Assembly (NCBI RefSeq): GCF_009765985.1
Contig: NZ_LMUM01000034.1
Span: 283,508-347,507, forward strand
DNA length: 64,000 bases
Direction of reading: 5' to 3'
Source: Acidobacterium sp. S8
Lineage (GTDB): Bacteria > Acidobacteriota > Terriglobia > Terriglobales > Acidobacteriaceae
Of the stretch, positions 1 to 8,467 are shown piece by piece; position 1 is the first letter of the stretch; each line of letters opens with the position of its first letter. The notes under the pieces were generated by a model, which made no database searches, was not told the DNA's origin, and worked only from the letters and a program-made list of their open reading frames with translations. The position numbers and the translations under genes are program-made.

Positions 1-444
1 CAGTCCCACCAGGATCAACGAAGTCCTGGTTCGCCGGGCTACCGTAAACGCGATTGGAATCAGCAGTACGAAGCCAACTTCAAAGAAAGCGGGCAGGCCA
101 ACTAACAGCCCGATCACAACCATGGCCCAATGAATGTTCTTCTCTCCGAAAATCCGGATGAGAGTATACGCAATTTGATCTGCACCGCCTGATTCGGCCA
201 TCATTTTGCCGAGCATGGTTCCCAGCGCCACCACGATCGCTATATGTCCCAGCGTTCCACCGACTCCGGTTTCAAACGAGTGCACGATGGTGCTGAAGGG
301 CATTCCGGTAACAACAGCGAGCGACAGCGCAGCAAGAAACAGGCTGATGAAAGGATTCAGCTTGAAGATGGTGATCAGCAAAATCAGTCCGACAACGGAA
401 ACTGAAGCCGCGACAAGCAGAAAAATGTTGTGATGATCGATCAT
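1..444 (-). CDS. GntP-family permease, possibly D-serine/DsdX-like (3' end outside window)
   Basis: The N-terminal 148 residues of an integral membrane symporter; the rest lies beyond the left edge. The start is the ATG whose complement is CAT at 442-444. The protein opens with a hydrophobic helix, then a glycine-rich stretch including GGTLGHIAIVVALGTMLGKM, then a helix around PAFFEVGFVLLIP; these fit the GntP gluconate:H+ symporter family. That family also contains DsdX, the D-serine permease. The gene is last in a same-strand run after an N-acyl-D-amino-acid deacylase and RidA, and a D-serine-dehydratase-like gene diverges from that run. The context therefore favours a D-amino-acid or related substrate over gluconate. 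The substrate is inference. Confidence 0.85.
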   Translation of the reverse strand, partial: MIDHHNIFLLVAASVSVVGLILLITIFKLNPFISLFLAALSLAVVTGMPFSTIVHSFETGVGGTLGHIAIVVALGTMLGKMMAESGGADQIAYTLIRIFGEKNIHWAMVVIGLLVGLPAFFEVGFVLLIPIAFTVARRTRTSLILVGL

Positions 445-498
445 AGACGCACTAGTAGCGCTGCTCCAGTCACTTCTTCGTTGTGCTCAGATTAAAAA

Positions 499-891
499 TT
501 ACTCATTCGCAGACTTGTAGGCGACGCAGTCAATCTCAACTTTGCAATCTACAACCATGCTTGATACTACGCAGGCGCGGGCAGGCGGATGTTCACCGAA
601 ATATTCTTTGAAAACAGTGTTGAATGAGGAGAAGTCACGCGGATCATCAAGCCACACACCGCAACGCACTACATGCTCCGGCCCATATCCGGCCTCTTTA
701 AGAATCGCCAGAAGATTGCGAATTGCCTGATGAGATTGAGCGACGATGTTGCCTGCGACTACTTCGCCGTTGATCATGGGAATCTGACCCGAAACATAGA
801 GCCAGCCATTGGCTTCTACTGCTCGCGCAAATGGAAGATGCTGCCCGCCTGTACCTTTGCCGCCTTCTACGCCATACCGCTTAATGCTCAT
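499..891 (-). CDS. ridA: RidA/YjgF family enamine/imine deaminase
   Basis: 130 residues, the usual length for the RidA (YjgF/YER057c/UK114) family. RidA enzymes hydrolyse reactive enamine/imine intermediates such as 2-aminoacrylate released by PLP-dependent serine and threonine dehydratases. Seen in the sequence are the N-terminal GWLYVSGQIP strand, and the C-terminal ARACVVSSM...VEID block, where the arginine matches the residue that binds the substrate carboxylate. It sits 28 nt after the D-aminoacylase gene and 54 nt before the GntP permease, so co-transcription is likely. Because a PLP amino-acid dehydratase homologue lies just across the divergent promoter, detoxifying its product is a natural role here (inference). 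Confidence 0.88.
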   Translation of the reverse strand: MSIKRYGVEGGKGTGGQHLPFARAVEANGWLYVSGQIPMINGEVVAGNIVAQSHQAIRNLLAILKEAGYGPEHVVRCGVWLDDPRDFSSFNTVFKEYFGEHPPARACVVSSMVVDCKVEIDCVAYKSANE

Positions 892-919
892 CCGCTGCTC
901 CTCACCTTACTTTTTGGGG

Positions 920-2374
920 TTACTGAATCCACTTTGTTTTCCCTCGAGAGAGAAACCGTCCGCCACGTTTTTCTGTCGCTCCGTGAGCGGTATAAGAAAG
1001 AATGCCATTGACCCACACGCCTGCAATGCCTTCGGCGGGTTGCATGGGATCAGAAAATGTAGCTGTGTCGATGATTCTCTCCGCATCGAAGAGCGCGAGG
1101 TCAGCAAAATAACCTTTACGTATCATTCCTCGCTCAGCGAGCCCGAAGCGTTGAGCCGGCATGCCTGTCATCTTATGAACTGCCTCCGGCAGCGAAAACA
1201 ATTTCTCGTCCCGGCTGTAGCGGCCCAGCACACGCGGAAAGGTGCCCCATAGGCGTGGATGCGGAAGAGGATCGTTGGGTAGGCCATCTGAGCCAATCAT
1301 GGTCGCTGGATGTCGCAGAATCCTGCGCATATCTTCTTCAGAGATGCTGTGATAGATAGCGCCAGCAGGTTGCAATTGCCGCGCCGCCTCCAGTTGCTTA
1401 ACGCCCCAAAGCGCCGCAATTTGGGCAAGTGTGTGCCCGGCAATCTCAGGATGTGGCATGCTCCAGGTGATGGTGATCTTGACGCGCTCGTCTACCTGCC
1501 GCAGATCAAGCGTGCTCGAACCAGCCGCGTAGGGATAGCAATCGCAGCCTGCATATTGTTCGGTTCGCGCCGTTTCCAGGGTGCGCAGAACTTCCTCACT
1601 TCGTCCCCAGTTGTTTATTCCGGCGCACTTCAAGTGAGAAATGATGACAGGCACATGGCTTAATCGCCCAATCTCGAATGCTTCCTGCATCGCATCGAGA
1701 ATTGTTTCGGTTTCAGAGCGCATGTGCGTTGTATATACAGCGCCTGCGGCTGCAAGTGGCGTTGCCAGGCTCAACACTTCTTCAGTAGAGGCGGAGTAGG
1801 CCGAGAGGTAAGCGAGTCCGGAGCTAAGACCTAACGCTCCGTTGTCCAGCGCTTCCTTCAGTTGCTCGCGCATCGCATCGATTTCCACTTCTGTAGCGAA
1901 GCGGTCGAGCCGATCCATGTGGTTATTGCGCAAAGCCGTATGCCCGACAAGCGCACCTACATTTACTGCTGGACTGGCGGCTTGAATGGCCGCGACATAT
2001 GCGGCAAAAGTGGGATAGCAAAAGACATCCGCGTTGCCGAGCAGATTCATCGGATCCGGCGGCTCTCCGCGCAACTGCACTGGCGCGGCGCTGATGCCGC
2101 AGTTGCCGACAATCACCGTCGTCACGCCCTGCGAAAGCTTCGGCAGCATAGCTGGAGTGCGAATCACGCTTGTGTCGTCGTGCGTGTGGACGTCGACGAA
2201 TCCGGGCGCCAGTATCAGTCCGTCTGCGTCCATCGATTCCGACGCATCATACGCAAGGTGTGGTCCAATTTCGCAGATACGGCCGCCGCGAAGTGCAACG
2301 TCCATGCGTTGGCCATCAGCACCGCTGCCGTCCAGAACAGTGGCGTTTCGGATAAGCGTGTCGCAACTCAACAT
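920..2374 (-). CDS. N-acyl-D-amino-acid deacylase (D-aminoacylase family)
   Basis: 484 residues, typical for D-aminoacylases of the amidohydrolase superfamily, which release free D-amino acids from N-acylated forms. Visible motifs: the HxH metal pair (DVHTHDD, His63/His65), the metal-binding cysteine in VGNCGISAAP (Cys92), the TTHMRSE and ISHLKC strands with metal histidines, and the late MIGSDGLPNDP aspartate motif. I start it at the ATG with CAT at 2372-2374. The frame stays open to 2692, but the extension would overlap the divergent gene and carries no family sequence. It is first in the apparent deacylase-ridA-permease operon. Specificity for D-amino acids rather than dihydropyrimidine-like substrates is a family-level inference supported by neighbours. 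Confidence 0.88.
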   Translation of the reverse strand: MLSCDTLIRNATVLDGSGADGQRMDVALRGGRICEIGPHLAYDASESMDADGLILAPGFVDVHTHDDTSVIRTPAMLPKLSQGVTTVIVGNCGISAAPVQLRGEPPDPMNLLGNADVFCYPTFAAYVAAIQAASPAVNVGALVGHTALRNNHMDRLDRFATEVEIDAMREQLKEALDNGALGLSSGLAYLSAYSASTEEVLSLATPLAAAGAVYTTHMRSETETILDAMQEAFEIGRLSHVPVIISHLKCAGINNWGRSEEVLRTLETARTEQYAGCDCYPYAAGSSTLDLRQVDERVKITITWSMPHPEIAGHTLAQIAALWGVKQLEAARQLQPAGAIYHSISEEDMRRILRHPATMIGSDGLPNDPLPHPRLWGTFPRVLGRYSRDEKLFSLPEAVHKMTGMPAQRFGLAERGMIRKGYFADLALFDAERIIDTATFSDPMQPAEGIAGVWVNGILSYTAHGATEKRGGRFLSRGKTKWIQ

Positions 2375-2455
2375 GTTGGCTCTTTTAGAATATAAGCTGT
2401 ATCCATCGCGCGTCTCGCATTTCAATTCTTGTGCTTGCTCCCGGAGACTCATCCA

Positions 2456-3736
2456 TTGAAAGACAATCGACTCAAGCAAATCATTGGCCTCGACACAATC
2501 ACTCCATGGAATAAGGGTCTCGGCTCTTTTGAAAATGCGCTCGAACCCAAAAATGTAACCTCGCTGAACTGGAACCTGCTGCGCGAAGATCTCAGTCTGC
2601 CGACAGCTGTTCTTTATCAGGAGCGGTTGCTGCACAATCTCGATTGGATGCAGCAGTTCATCACTGCATACGGAGTCAGGCTCGCGCCACATGGCAAAAC
2701 CACGATGGCTCCGAAGCTTTTCCAGATGCAGCTAGAGCAGGGTGCGTGGGGAATTACGCTGGCGACGGCGCATCAGACACTCATCGCCTATCAGCATGGT
2801 GTCCGCCGTATTCTGATGGCCAACCAACTGGTCGGCAAAGAGAACATGGCGATCATCTCTCGTCTGCTGCAGGATTCGGAATTTGAATATTATTGCCTCG
2901 TCGATTCGGCGGCGCAGGTGGAACAGCTCGGCGCTTTTTATGCGCAGCGCAATCAACAGCTGAATGTATTGATCGAGCTGGGAGTCAACGGCGGGCGCAC
3001 CGGTATTCGCGACCAGAAGCAGCTGGACTCTGTTTTAGAGGCGCTGTCCGGCTGGAAACATTCTCTCGCTCTGAGTGGCATCGAAATGTATGAAGGTGTT
3101 CTCGATGATGAGGCCTCCATACGCGCGTTTCTCGAGCGCGCTGTTGCCGTAACCCAGGAGCTTGCTGACAAGCAATACTTCCGGCGTGCGCCTATTCTGC
3201 TTTCGGGCGCTGGCTCTGCATGGTACGACGTGGTAGCCGAGGTTTTTTCGGCTGCCAGAGTCGGCGACAATATTGAGATCGTCCTTCGGCCAGGTTGTTA
3301 TCTTACGCACGATATCGGGGCCTATCGCGAGGCGCAGACAAAGATACTCGATCGCAATCCCATCGCACACCGTATGCGCTCCGGTTTATTACCCGCACTT
3401 CAAGTATGGGCCTATGTGCAATCCATTCCTGAAGAGGAAAAGGCGATCATCGGTATGGGCAAACGCGATGCTGCCTTCGACGCCGGTCTTCCTGCTCCCG
3501 CGCTCCATTTCAGACCGGGGGGGACAGCTCCGAAGGATGCTCCTGCCCACTGGGCACTTACCAGGATGATGGACCAGCATGCCTACCTGAAGATTGCCGC
3601 CAATGACGATCTTCGCGTCGGCGACATGATCGGTCTCGACATCTCGCATCCCTGCCTGACCTTCGACAAATGGCGAGTGCTGCCGATACTCGACGCGGGT
3701 TATCAGGTAGTTGACCTCGTTCAGACATTTTTCTGA
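2456..3736 (+). CDS. D-serine dehydratase-like / amino acid deaminase, PLP-dependent (alanine-racemase N-terminal fold)
   Basis: About 426 residues. The Schiff-base lysine is in APHGKTTMAP, the motif of the DSD1/D-threonine-aldolase group of fold-type III PLP enzymes. The C-terminal region (DMIGLDISHPCLTFDKW) fits the D-serine dehydratase-like domain, whose HxC motif binds zinc in characterised members; HPC is present here. These enzymes deaminate D-serine or related D-amino acids, or cleave D-threonine. The start is uncertain: TTG at 2456 has GGAGA 8 nt upstream, while TTG at 2429 or 2435 would add a few residues. It diverges from the deacylase-ridA-permease run, whose first start codon is about 80 bp away. 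Confidence 0.82.
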   Translation: MKDNRLKQIIGLDTITPWNKGLGSFENALEPKNVTSLNWNLLREDLSLPTAVLYQERLLHNLDWMQQFITAYGVRLAPHGKTTMAPKLFQMQLEQGAWGITLATAHQTLIAYQHGVRRILMANQLVGKENMAIISRLLQDSEFEYYCLVDSAAQVEQLGAFYAQRNQQLNVLIELGVNGGRTGIRDQKQLDSVLEALSGWKHSLALSGIEMYEGVLDDEASIRAFLERAVAVTQELADKQYFRRAPILLSGAGSAWYDVVAEVFSAARVGDNIEIVLRPGCYLTHDIGAYREAQTKILDRNPIAHRMRSGLLPALQVWAYVQSIPEEEKAIIGMGKRDAAFDAGLPAPALHFRPGGTAPKDAPAHWALTRMMDQHAYLKIAANDDLRVGDMIGLDISHPCLTFDKWRVLPILDAGYQVVDLVQTFF

Positions 3737-3739
3737 AGC

Positions 3740-5929
3740 TCAAGCCTCTTCCGTGAAAGTTGCGGGATCACTCATGCTGGGCCTTCCTGTTTCGACATGT
3801 CCGGCAAACTGGCGGCGAAAGATCGGCGACTCTGAAGTGGTGATTATCAAATCGAACCAATTAGAACTAGACCCCAGAGACCAGTGATCTTCAGCCGTCG
3901 CGTGTGCCGCGAGCGAAATCAAGTGCGGGGCTTCGCTTGCCGCATACGGATTGACTACTCGAAGCGTGCACGCGACATCGCCGTGATTCGAGCATGTCAG
4001 ATAGATGTCACCGCTCGAATGATCATAACGAGTCGAGACTTCAGGATCAGGCAATCCCGGCAACGCGATCAATCCTCGAAGATGACCGTAGAAACCATTA
4101 GGTCCATAAATGACAACATCGTAATCAGGATCTGTACGCGGCTCTTTGTCGGCTTTACGGTCAGAACCTGTATCCGATAGCAACCAATAATCTGAAACAG
4201 CGCTCCCTGCGGAAACCGAATAGCGGCGAGGAGGCTGGTGGGGAATGAGATTATTGCGGGCATAAAATGCCGCCCCAGCCTTGCCGTCGTTACGGAAGTC
4301 GATCCAGAATTTGCTCTGTTCGGAATCAACACGGCAATGGGTGTAGAAAGCATAGGGCAGCGCTCGCGCGGGACGCGTTCCCGGCTCCTGTTGAGGCATG
4401 GATTGAACCGCTGGAACACTGTAAGGCTCATGCAGCGACGCAAGAACATCGGGAACGGAGAACTTCGATGAAACTTGAGTGGACATGGAGGTCGCCGCAC
4501 CGGTGAAATCGAAGGCGGAGGTAAGATCGCCGCAGATCGCACGCCGCCACGCATTCACGTTCGGCTCCGGGATTTTGAAGCGCGCCTCAAGGAACTGCAA
4601 AACAGAAGTGTGATCGAAGGTCTGTGAACAAACCCAGCCCCCGGTCGTCCACGGAGAAACGATGAGCAGCGGCACGCGCGGCCCCAGACCGACAGGTTGC
4701 ATGCCGCCCGGATCAGAACCGGGCACAAGAGGGCGGCGCTCATGCGGATATTTATCCATATTAATGAACTCGTCTCGCAATGCGTCCACCAGATCCGGTG
4801 AAACCAGTCCCTGTGCATTCTGCTGCTGTCTGTATGCCGGCATGGGAGGAATCACATGATCGAACAGTCCATCGTTCTCGTCATAGTTGATAATGAAAAC
4901 TGTTTTGCTCCATACGTCAGGATTGGCCGTAAGAGCTTCAAGAATAAGGTTGATGTAGTACGCGCCGTCACGAGGCGAAGCGTCAGGATGTTCGCAATAT
5001 TTGTAAGGGGCAACTATCCACGAGACCTGCGGTAACTGCCCGGTGACGACATCATTGTGAAATTCAGCAAGCGTGTGATCGGTGACGCCCTTGATAACCA
5101 GAGAACTATGCGCCGGCGCGCCTTCTTTGACGTGATACTGGGCAAAGAACTCGAGTGAATTGTCCGTGTAGTTATCCGTTGGAGTACCCGGTTCACCCGT
5201 ACCACCCTGATAAAGCTTCCAGCTCACCCCGCTCGCTTCCAGGCGTTCCGGGTAGGTCATCCATGTGTATCCGTTTGTGTGATGGCGTTCGTTAAATCCA
5301 GGCCCATTGCCTTTTTTGCCGAGCCTGTTGGACGCATCCATTGTGCCTGACCACAGGTAAATGCGGTTTGGCGCAGTGTTCGAGTGGACCGAGCAATGGT
5401 ATGCGTCGCAGATGGTGAAAGCATCAGCCAGCGCGTAATGAAAGGAGACATCTTCGCGCTTCAGATATCCCATGGTGAGCACGTCCTGCTTCTGAGTTAC
5501 CCATTGATCGTGATGGCCGTTATTCCAGGCCTGATGACCGCTGCTCCATCCATGATCGGTTCCGGCCTGAAATTCTGTCGTGCGCTTGGGATTGAGATAG
5601 AACGGAAGGACATGGGTCGCGTCCTCGGCAAGACCCCGGTTTTGATAATGCTTGGTCTTAACTTTAGCGGTGGGCTGGTGCCAGACTGGCTTACCGCTCG
5701 GCAACATCGCCGGACGCGGATCGTTAAATCCGCGCACGCCGCGAAGACTTCCGAAGTAGTGATCGAAGGAGCGATTCTCCTGCATGAGGATCACGACATG
5801 CTCAACGTCCTGGATAGTCCCCGTCGCGCGATGTGCCGGAATAGCCAGCGCTTTCCGGATGCTTGCGGGAAAGATGGCTGCACTGGCGGCAGTTGCCGCT
5901 AAACGTAAAAAGTCACGCCTTGTGGGCAT
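3740..5929 (-). CDS. Tat-exported phospholipase C (phosphocholine-specific type)
   Basis: 729 residues, the normal size for bacterial phosphocholine-preferring phospholipase C. The N-terminus carries a twin-arginine signal (TRRDFLRLA then an Ala-rich core). The catalytic phosphoesterase domain begins at the signature QENRSFDHYFGS near residues 50-60. Later features include IINYDENDGLFDHV, conserved in the family, and two C-terminal beta domains (roughly residues 510-720) resembling the paired DUF756 domains of PlcH/PlcN. AAGGAGA lies 9 nt before the ATG. It converges tail-to-tail with the D-serine-dehydratase-like gene, only 3 nt separating the stop codons. A likely role is phosphate or choline scavenging from phospholipids outside the cytoplasm. 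Confidence 0.9.
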   Translation of the reverse strand: MPTRRDFLRLAATAASAAIFPASIRKALAIPAHRATGTIQDVEHVVILMQENRSFDHYFGSLRGVRGFNDPRPAMLPSGKPVWHQPTAKVKTKHYQNRGLAEDATHVLPFYLNPKRTTEFQAGTDHGWSSGHQAWNNGHHDQWVTQKQDVLTMGYLKREDVSFHYALADAFTICDAYHCSVHSNTAPNRIYLWSGTMDASNRLGKKGNGPGFNERHHTNGYTWMTYPERLEASGVSWKLYQGGTGEPGTPTDNYTDNSLEFFAQYHVKEGAPAHSSLVIKGVTDHTLAEFHNDVVTGQLPQVSWIVAPYKYCEHPDASPRDGAYYINLILEALTANPDVWSKTVFIINYDENDGLFDHVIPPMPAYRQQQNAQGLVSPDLVDALRDEFINMDKYPHERRPLVPGSDPGGMQPVGLGPRVPLLIVSPWTTGGWVCSQTFDHTSVLQFLEARFKIPEPNVNAWRRAICGDLTSAFDFTGAATSMSTQVSSKFSVPDVLASLHEPYSVPAVQSMPQQEPGTRPARALPYAFYTHCRVDSEQSKFWIDFRNDGKAGAAFYARNNLIPHQPPRRYSVSAGSAVSDYWLLSDTGSDRKADKEPRTDPDYDVVIYGPNGFYGHLRGLIALPGLPDPEVSTRYDHSSGDIYLTCSNHGDVACTLRVVNPYAASEAPHLISLAAHATAEDHWSLGSSSNWFDLIITTSESPIFRRQFAGHVETGRPSMSDPATFTEEA

Positions 5930-6159
5930 GTCGGTAAGTCTCCTTGCCTACGAATCTAATTTTGACTGGTTGGAGTATACCGAACCTGAATTACGTAAAT
6001 TTGAATCTCACGTGCGATGATTTGTGACTCAACGGGTCAGCGTCGAATCGCCTGAGCACCAAGAAGATAAAGTGCACAGAAATCATTGTAGATTTTATTC
6101 GTAAATCGATAGTTTCATTTATGGTTATCGACAGCGGAAAAGTTATGGAGCGACTTTCT

Positions 6160-7815
6160 ATGTCCAAGATCCGGTTGTTCTTTTACAGCGTTGGGTTTCT
6201 GCCAGTCGTGTTTCTGATCTCCGGTTTGTTGATTTCAACATCGTTTGCTGCCGTAGATGATCCAGAACAGGATTCGTTGAACAAGCCGGAGCGATTGGAG
6301 TGGTTTCAGGATCAGGGCTTTGGGCTTTTCATACATTGGAGCGTTGACAGCCAGCTTGGTGTAGTCATCAGTCACTCCCTGGTGGGCGCATCTCCTGAAT
6401 ATACTGAGCGCTTCTTTAGCGACCTTCCGAAATCTTTCGACCCGGACCGATTTAAACCATTGGATTGGGCGCGTCTCGCGCACCTTGCTGGTGTCCGGTA
6501 TGTGATGTTTACGACCAAGCATCATTCCGGTTTCGCCATGTTCGATACGAAGACGACCCCATTCGGCATCATGAATACGCCGTTTCATCGTGATATTACA
6601 AAGGAGGTTTTTGACGCCTTTCGTTCGGAAGGTATCGCGACGGGCGTTTACTATTCATCGGACGATTTCTGGTGGCTGCATACGCACGGGAAGACAATCG
6701 AGCGTTCGGTTCCAGAAGTTCAGCCGCGCAACAATCCCGGACTCATGCAATACGATCAGACTCAACTTCAAGAGTTGCTGACGCATTATGGCAAGATCGA
6801 CGCACTCTTTTTGGATGGTGAAGCGGTTGGACTGCGCGATCTCGCGTGGAAACTGAATCCAGACATCGTCGTTACTCGCGGGGCGATCAAGACTCCCGAG
6901 CTAACTGTTCCGGGCATGCCTCTTCCGGGTGCTTGGGAAACTTGCATGACCATGGGAACAGCGTGGCAATATCAGCCTCAAAACGAGCACTACAAGTCGG
7001 GAGGCGAGTTAATCCGCCTGCTGATTCAGACACGCGCAAAGGGCGGCAATTTTCTGCTGAACGTAGGGCCGAAGCCTAACGGTGAACTGCCCATCGAAGA
7101 GGAAGAGCGCTTGCGTGAGATCGCGCTCTGGATGTTTGTGAACTCGGACGCAATCTATGCGGTACGTCCCTGGGTCATTACAAACGAAGGTGACATATGG
7201 TTCACGAAAAAGAAGGACACCAACACTCTGTACGCAATCGTTGAATCCGATACGCCGTGGCCGCGTGCAACCTGGAAGGAATTTACACTCCATTCGGTTC
7301 GCGCGACAGACAAGACGCAGGTAAGTGTCCTGGGGCAAAACGACGAGGTGGTCGAATATCATCCTGAAATCAAACCTAAATCTACCTGGCATCAAGGAGA
7401 AGATGGTCTGCACGTGCGAGTGATGCAGACGCAACGCCTGCAGGACAACTTTCGCTGGCCGAATCCTGCGGTATTGAAGATTACTAATGTCGAACCGGCG
7501 CTGAATCCCCCGCATGTGCAAACCATCGGATCGGCGCTGGAGTCATCCGGTCAGGAGATACTTGAGGGCACAGTCCTCGATATGGGCGATCGCTCTTCGC
7601 TCGAAGTCGGCTTCGAATATCGACCAATTCTCGGTGAAGATGTCAATTCGCGCTCATCCGCATGGATGGCGACGCCAACACAAACTATCTCCAAGCCGGG
7701 CAATTTCAAAGCGAATGTGGATGGCCTCGATCCAAAAGGTGCTTACGAGTTTCGCGCCGTAATCCGCCATCCGTTGTTGCCGCTCTATGGTTCAGAGATC
7801 ACGATGAAACACTAG
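6160..7815 (+). CDS. GH29 alpha-L-fucosidase, secreted
   Basis: About 551 residues with a Sec signal peptide (MSKIRLFF then a hydrophobic core ending SFAA near residue 31). The GH29 catalytic barrel is evident from GLFIHWSVDSQLG, MFTTKHHSGFAMFDT with its family histidines, and IDALFLDGE, where the aspartate is the expected nucleophile position. RAKGGNFLLNVGPKPNGELP is a strong GH29 signature near the barrel end, and a C-terminal beta domain follows. I prefer the ATG at 6160, preceded by GGAG with 9 nt spacing; an ATG at 6121 would extend the signal peptide unusually. It is the first of three same-strand genes that look like a secreted carbohydrate-processing unit. Confidence 0.88.
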   Translation: MSKIRLFFYSVGFLPVVFLISGLLISTSFAAVDDPEQDSLNKPERLEWFQDQGFGLFIHWSVDSQLGVVISHSLVGASPEYTERFFSDLPKSFDPDRFKPLDWARLAHLAGVRYVMFTTKHHSGFAMFDTKTTPFGIMNTPFHRDITKEVFDAFRSEGIATGVYYSSDDFWWLHTHGKTIERSVPEVQPRNNPGLMQYDQTQLQELLTHYGKIDALFLDGEAVGLRDLAWKLNPDIVVTRGAIKTPELTVPGMPLPGAWETCMTMGTAWQYQPQNEHYKSGGELIRLLIQTRAKGGNFLLNVGPKPNGELPIEEEERLREIALWMFVNSDAIYAVRPWVITNEGDIWFTKKKDTNTLYAIVESDTPWPRATWKEFTLHSVRATDKTQVSVLGQNDEVVEYHPEIKPKSTWHQGEDGLHVRVMQTQRLQDNFRWPNPAVLKITNVEPALNPPHVQTIGSALESSGQEILEGTVLDMGDRSSLEVGFEYRPILGEDVNSRSSAWMATPTQTISKPGNFKANVDGLDPKGAYEFRAVIRHPLLPLYGSEITMKH

Positions 7816-7866
7816 CCTGGTTGCACATGTAATTTCTTTTAGAAATTTCAGCAGGAGATGTTTTAT

Positions 7867-8439
7867 ATGAGATACCAGCGCGCGTTGTGCATGCTTGTAT
7901 ACGCGATAGTAGCAACGATCGGTCCCGCCTATGGCCAATCCCAGAATGATCTTTACATCTCGCCTTCCCGGCCCGTTCCAACGGGTAAGGCACCAGGTAT
8001 GCGGGTGAAGCAGATAAAAGACACGCCGGAAGAGAAAGTCTACGCTGTGATTTTTTACAAGGGCGATGAAGTGCTGAGCGGACTTACAGACTTTGTAATC
8101 CAGCACAAAATTGAGGACGCACACTTTACTGCGATCGGAGCTGTAAACGGCGCGACGCTAGCGTGGCTGGATCCGTCGAAGAAAATCTACCATCGTATTC
8201 CGGTTGCAGAGCAAGTAGAAGTGCTGTCGCTGGTCGGAGACGTTGCCACCTTTAATGAGAAGCCTGTCGTCCATATGCATGCAGTACTTGGTAAGCCGAA
8301 TGGCACAACGGTTGGCGGGCATGTCTTTGAATTGAATGTCAATCCAACGTTAGAAGTCTTTATCACCGCGAACACGTCCATCCTGAAGAAGAAGCCGGAT
8401 GATGCCTCGGGAATGAAGGTGATCGATCCAACGCAATAG
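7867..8439 (+). CDS. Exported PPC-domain (DUF296) protein
   Basis: 190 residues with an N-terminal signal peptide (MRYQRALCMLVYAIVATIG...AYG) followed by one PPC/DUF296 domain from about residue 55. Recognisable pieces are DFVIQHKIEDAHFTAIGAVNGATLAWLD and a metal-type histidine cluster in VVHMHAVLGKPNGTTVGGHVFE. PPC domains occur in plant AT-hook proteins and as stand-alone bacterial proteins of unknown function, usually cytoplasmic; the signal peptide here is notable. AGGAG lies 9 nt before the ATG at 7867, which beats the ATG at 7858 that would overlap it. It lies between a fucosidase and a glycosidase-like gene, so a periplasmic role in carbohydrate turnover is possible but unproven. Confidence 0.75.
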   Translation: MRYQRALCMLVYAIVATIGPAYGQSQNDLYISPSRPVPTGKAPGMRVKQIKDTPEEKVYAVIFYKGDEVLSGLTDFVIQHKIEDAHFTAIGAVNGATLAWLDPSKKIYHRIPVAEQVEVLSLVGDVATFNEKPVVHMHAVLGKPNGTTVGGHVFELNVNPTLEVFITANTSILKKKPDDASGMKVIDPTQ

Positions 8440-8467
8440 TCGTTCGAGACCTTTGAAGGAGCTACGA

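Noticed and set aside
2375..2692. N-terminal extension of the D-aminoacylase frame
   Set aside because: The extra 106 residues overlap the divergent PLP enzyme and show no family similarity; the ATG at 2374 begins the conserved fold.
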